From a virus, in IMG/VR virus record IMGVR_UViG_3300037862_000031, positions 1-22,950 of that record: DNA of 22,950 nt; one strand, 5' to 3'. A model generated the notes under the pieces. It saw only the letters and a program-made list of their open reading frames with translations, searched no databases and was not told the origin of the DNA. A program made the translations under genes and the position numbers. Below are positions 22,793 to 22,950 of this stretch, piece by piece. Numbering within the stretch: the stretch's first letter is position 1; each line of letters starts with the position of its first letter.

Positions 22793-22950
22793 CTAGTGGT
22801 TGACCAGGATTCCGGCGGGGTCATACACGGCGGCGGCGTAGTGAGGGTAACCGCGCTCCCAGTCACGAGCATCAGCGCGGGCGGCGGTGAGCGTGTCGTG
22901 CACGTTGTTGCCAACGTGACCCTGAGTGGCGCGGGCCGGGGAGTTGTGGG
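22793..22950 (-). CDS. C-terminal fragment of an unknown GC-rich gene
   Basis: Minus strand, 51 codons ending in TAG at 22795-22793; the 5' end is outside the window. The readable end includes NSPARATQGHVGNNVHDTL, ARADARDWERGYPHYAAA and VYDPAGILVNH. Codon use is GC-rich at third positions (GCC, CGC, CTC), unlike the structural genes to the left. A strong terminator follows 12 bases later, which supports this frame as real. An overlapping frame on the same strand is Thr/Pro-rich and less plausible. Family not recognised. Confidence 0.6.
   Translation of the reverse strand, partial: HNSPARATQGHVGNNVHDTLTAARADARDWERGYPHYAAAVYDPAGILVNH

Noticed and set aside
22699-22914. Minus-strand 71-codon frame at the right edge
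   Set aside because: It runs through the terminator hairpin and into the repeats. The alternative frame ending at 22793 has better composition and stops just before the terminator.

Overview
This window is the head-and-neck structural region of a tailed, long-tailed (siphovirus-type) bacteriophage. All confident genes lie on the minus strand, so the biological order runs from right to left. The portal, the S78-type protease, the tail-tube protein and the neck proteins have the sequence style of actinobacteriophages (phages of Streptomyces, Rhodococcus, Gordonia, Microbacterium and relatives). Base composition is roughly balanced, not strongly GC-rich. The exact host cannot be read from the window.

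Layout in transcription order. Right edge (22950-22793): the C-terminal end of a GC-rich gene, closed by a strong Rho-independent terminator (22780-22751). From 22750 to 22030 there is no convincing gene. This gap holds a dense array of CTAG-centred short repeats (22386-22712), a G/T-rich stretch, and an AT-rich stretch with repeated TTTCAT elements (about 22238-22355). The layout resembles a replication origin or a packaging/regulatory locus. The structural operon then begins: a double-HTH DNA-binding protein (22029-21550, small-terminase candidate), a 124-aa unknown protein, a small DUF1360-like membrane protein, the portal (20879-19203), a 69-aa unknown protein, a 1985-aa multidomain protein ending in a PI3/4-kinase or HipA-like kinase fold (18927-12970), a 192-aa unknown protein, and a 1440-aa capsid maturation protease (12393-8071). 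These are followed by the major capsid protein with a fused acidic scaffold-like N-terminus (7941-5953), a 285-aa probable structural protein, the major tail protein (4983-3937), a head-to-tail adaptor, a Lys/Ala-rich 72-aa protein, a tail-terminator-like protein, an HK97 gp10-like tail completion protein, two overlapping-frame tail assembly chaperone reading frames, and the N-terminus of the tape measure protein, which runs off the left edge.

How the genes work together: the portal, protease, scaffold-capsid fusion and neck proteins build and mature the head and join it to the tail. The major tail protein, chaperones and tape measure build the tail. Many genes are translationally coupled through 4-base (ATGA/GTGA) or 1-base (TAATG) overlaps. 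The large terminase is not in the window.

The most unusual content is the pair of giant proteins between portal and capsid, which together take up about 10 kb. One carries a kinase-like domain and may be a virion-borne effector. The second is the CTAG repeat array, which lies next to the gene for a predicted DNA-binding protein.
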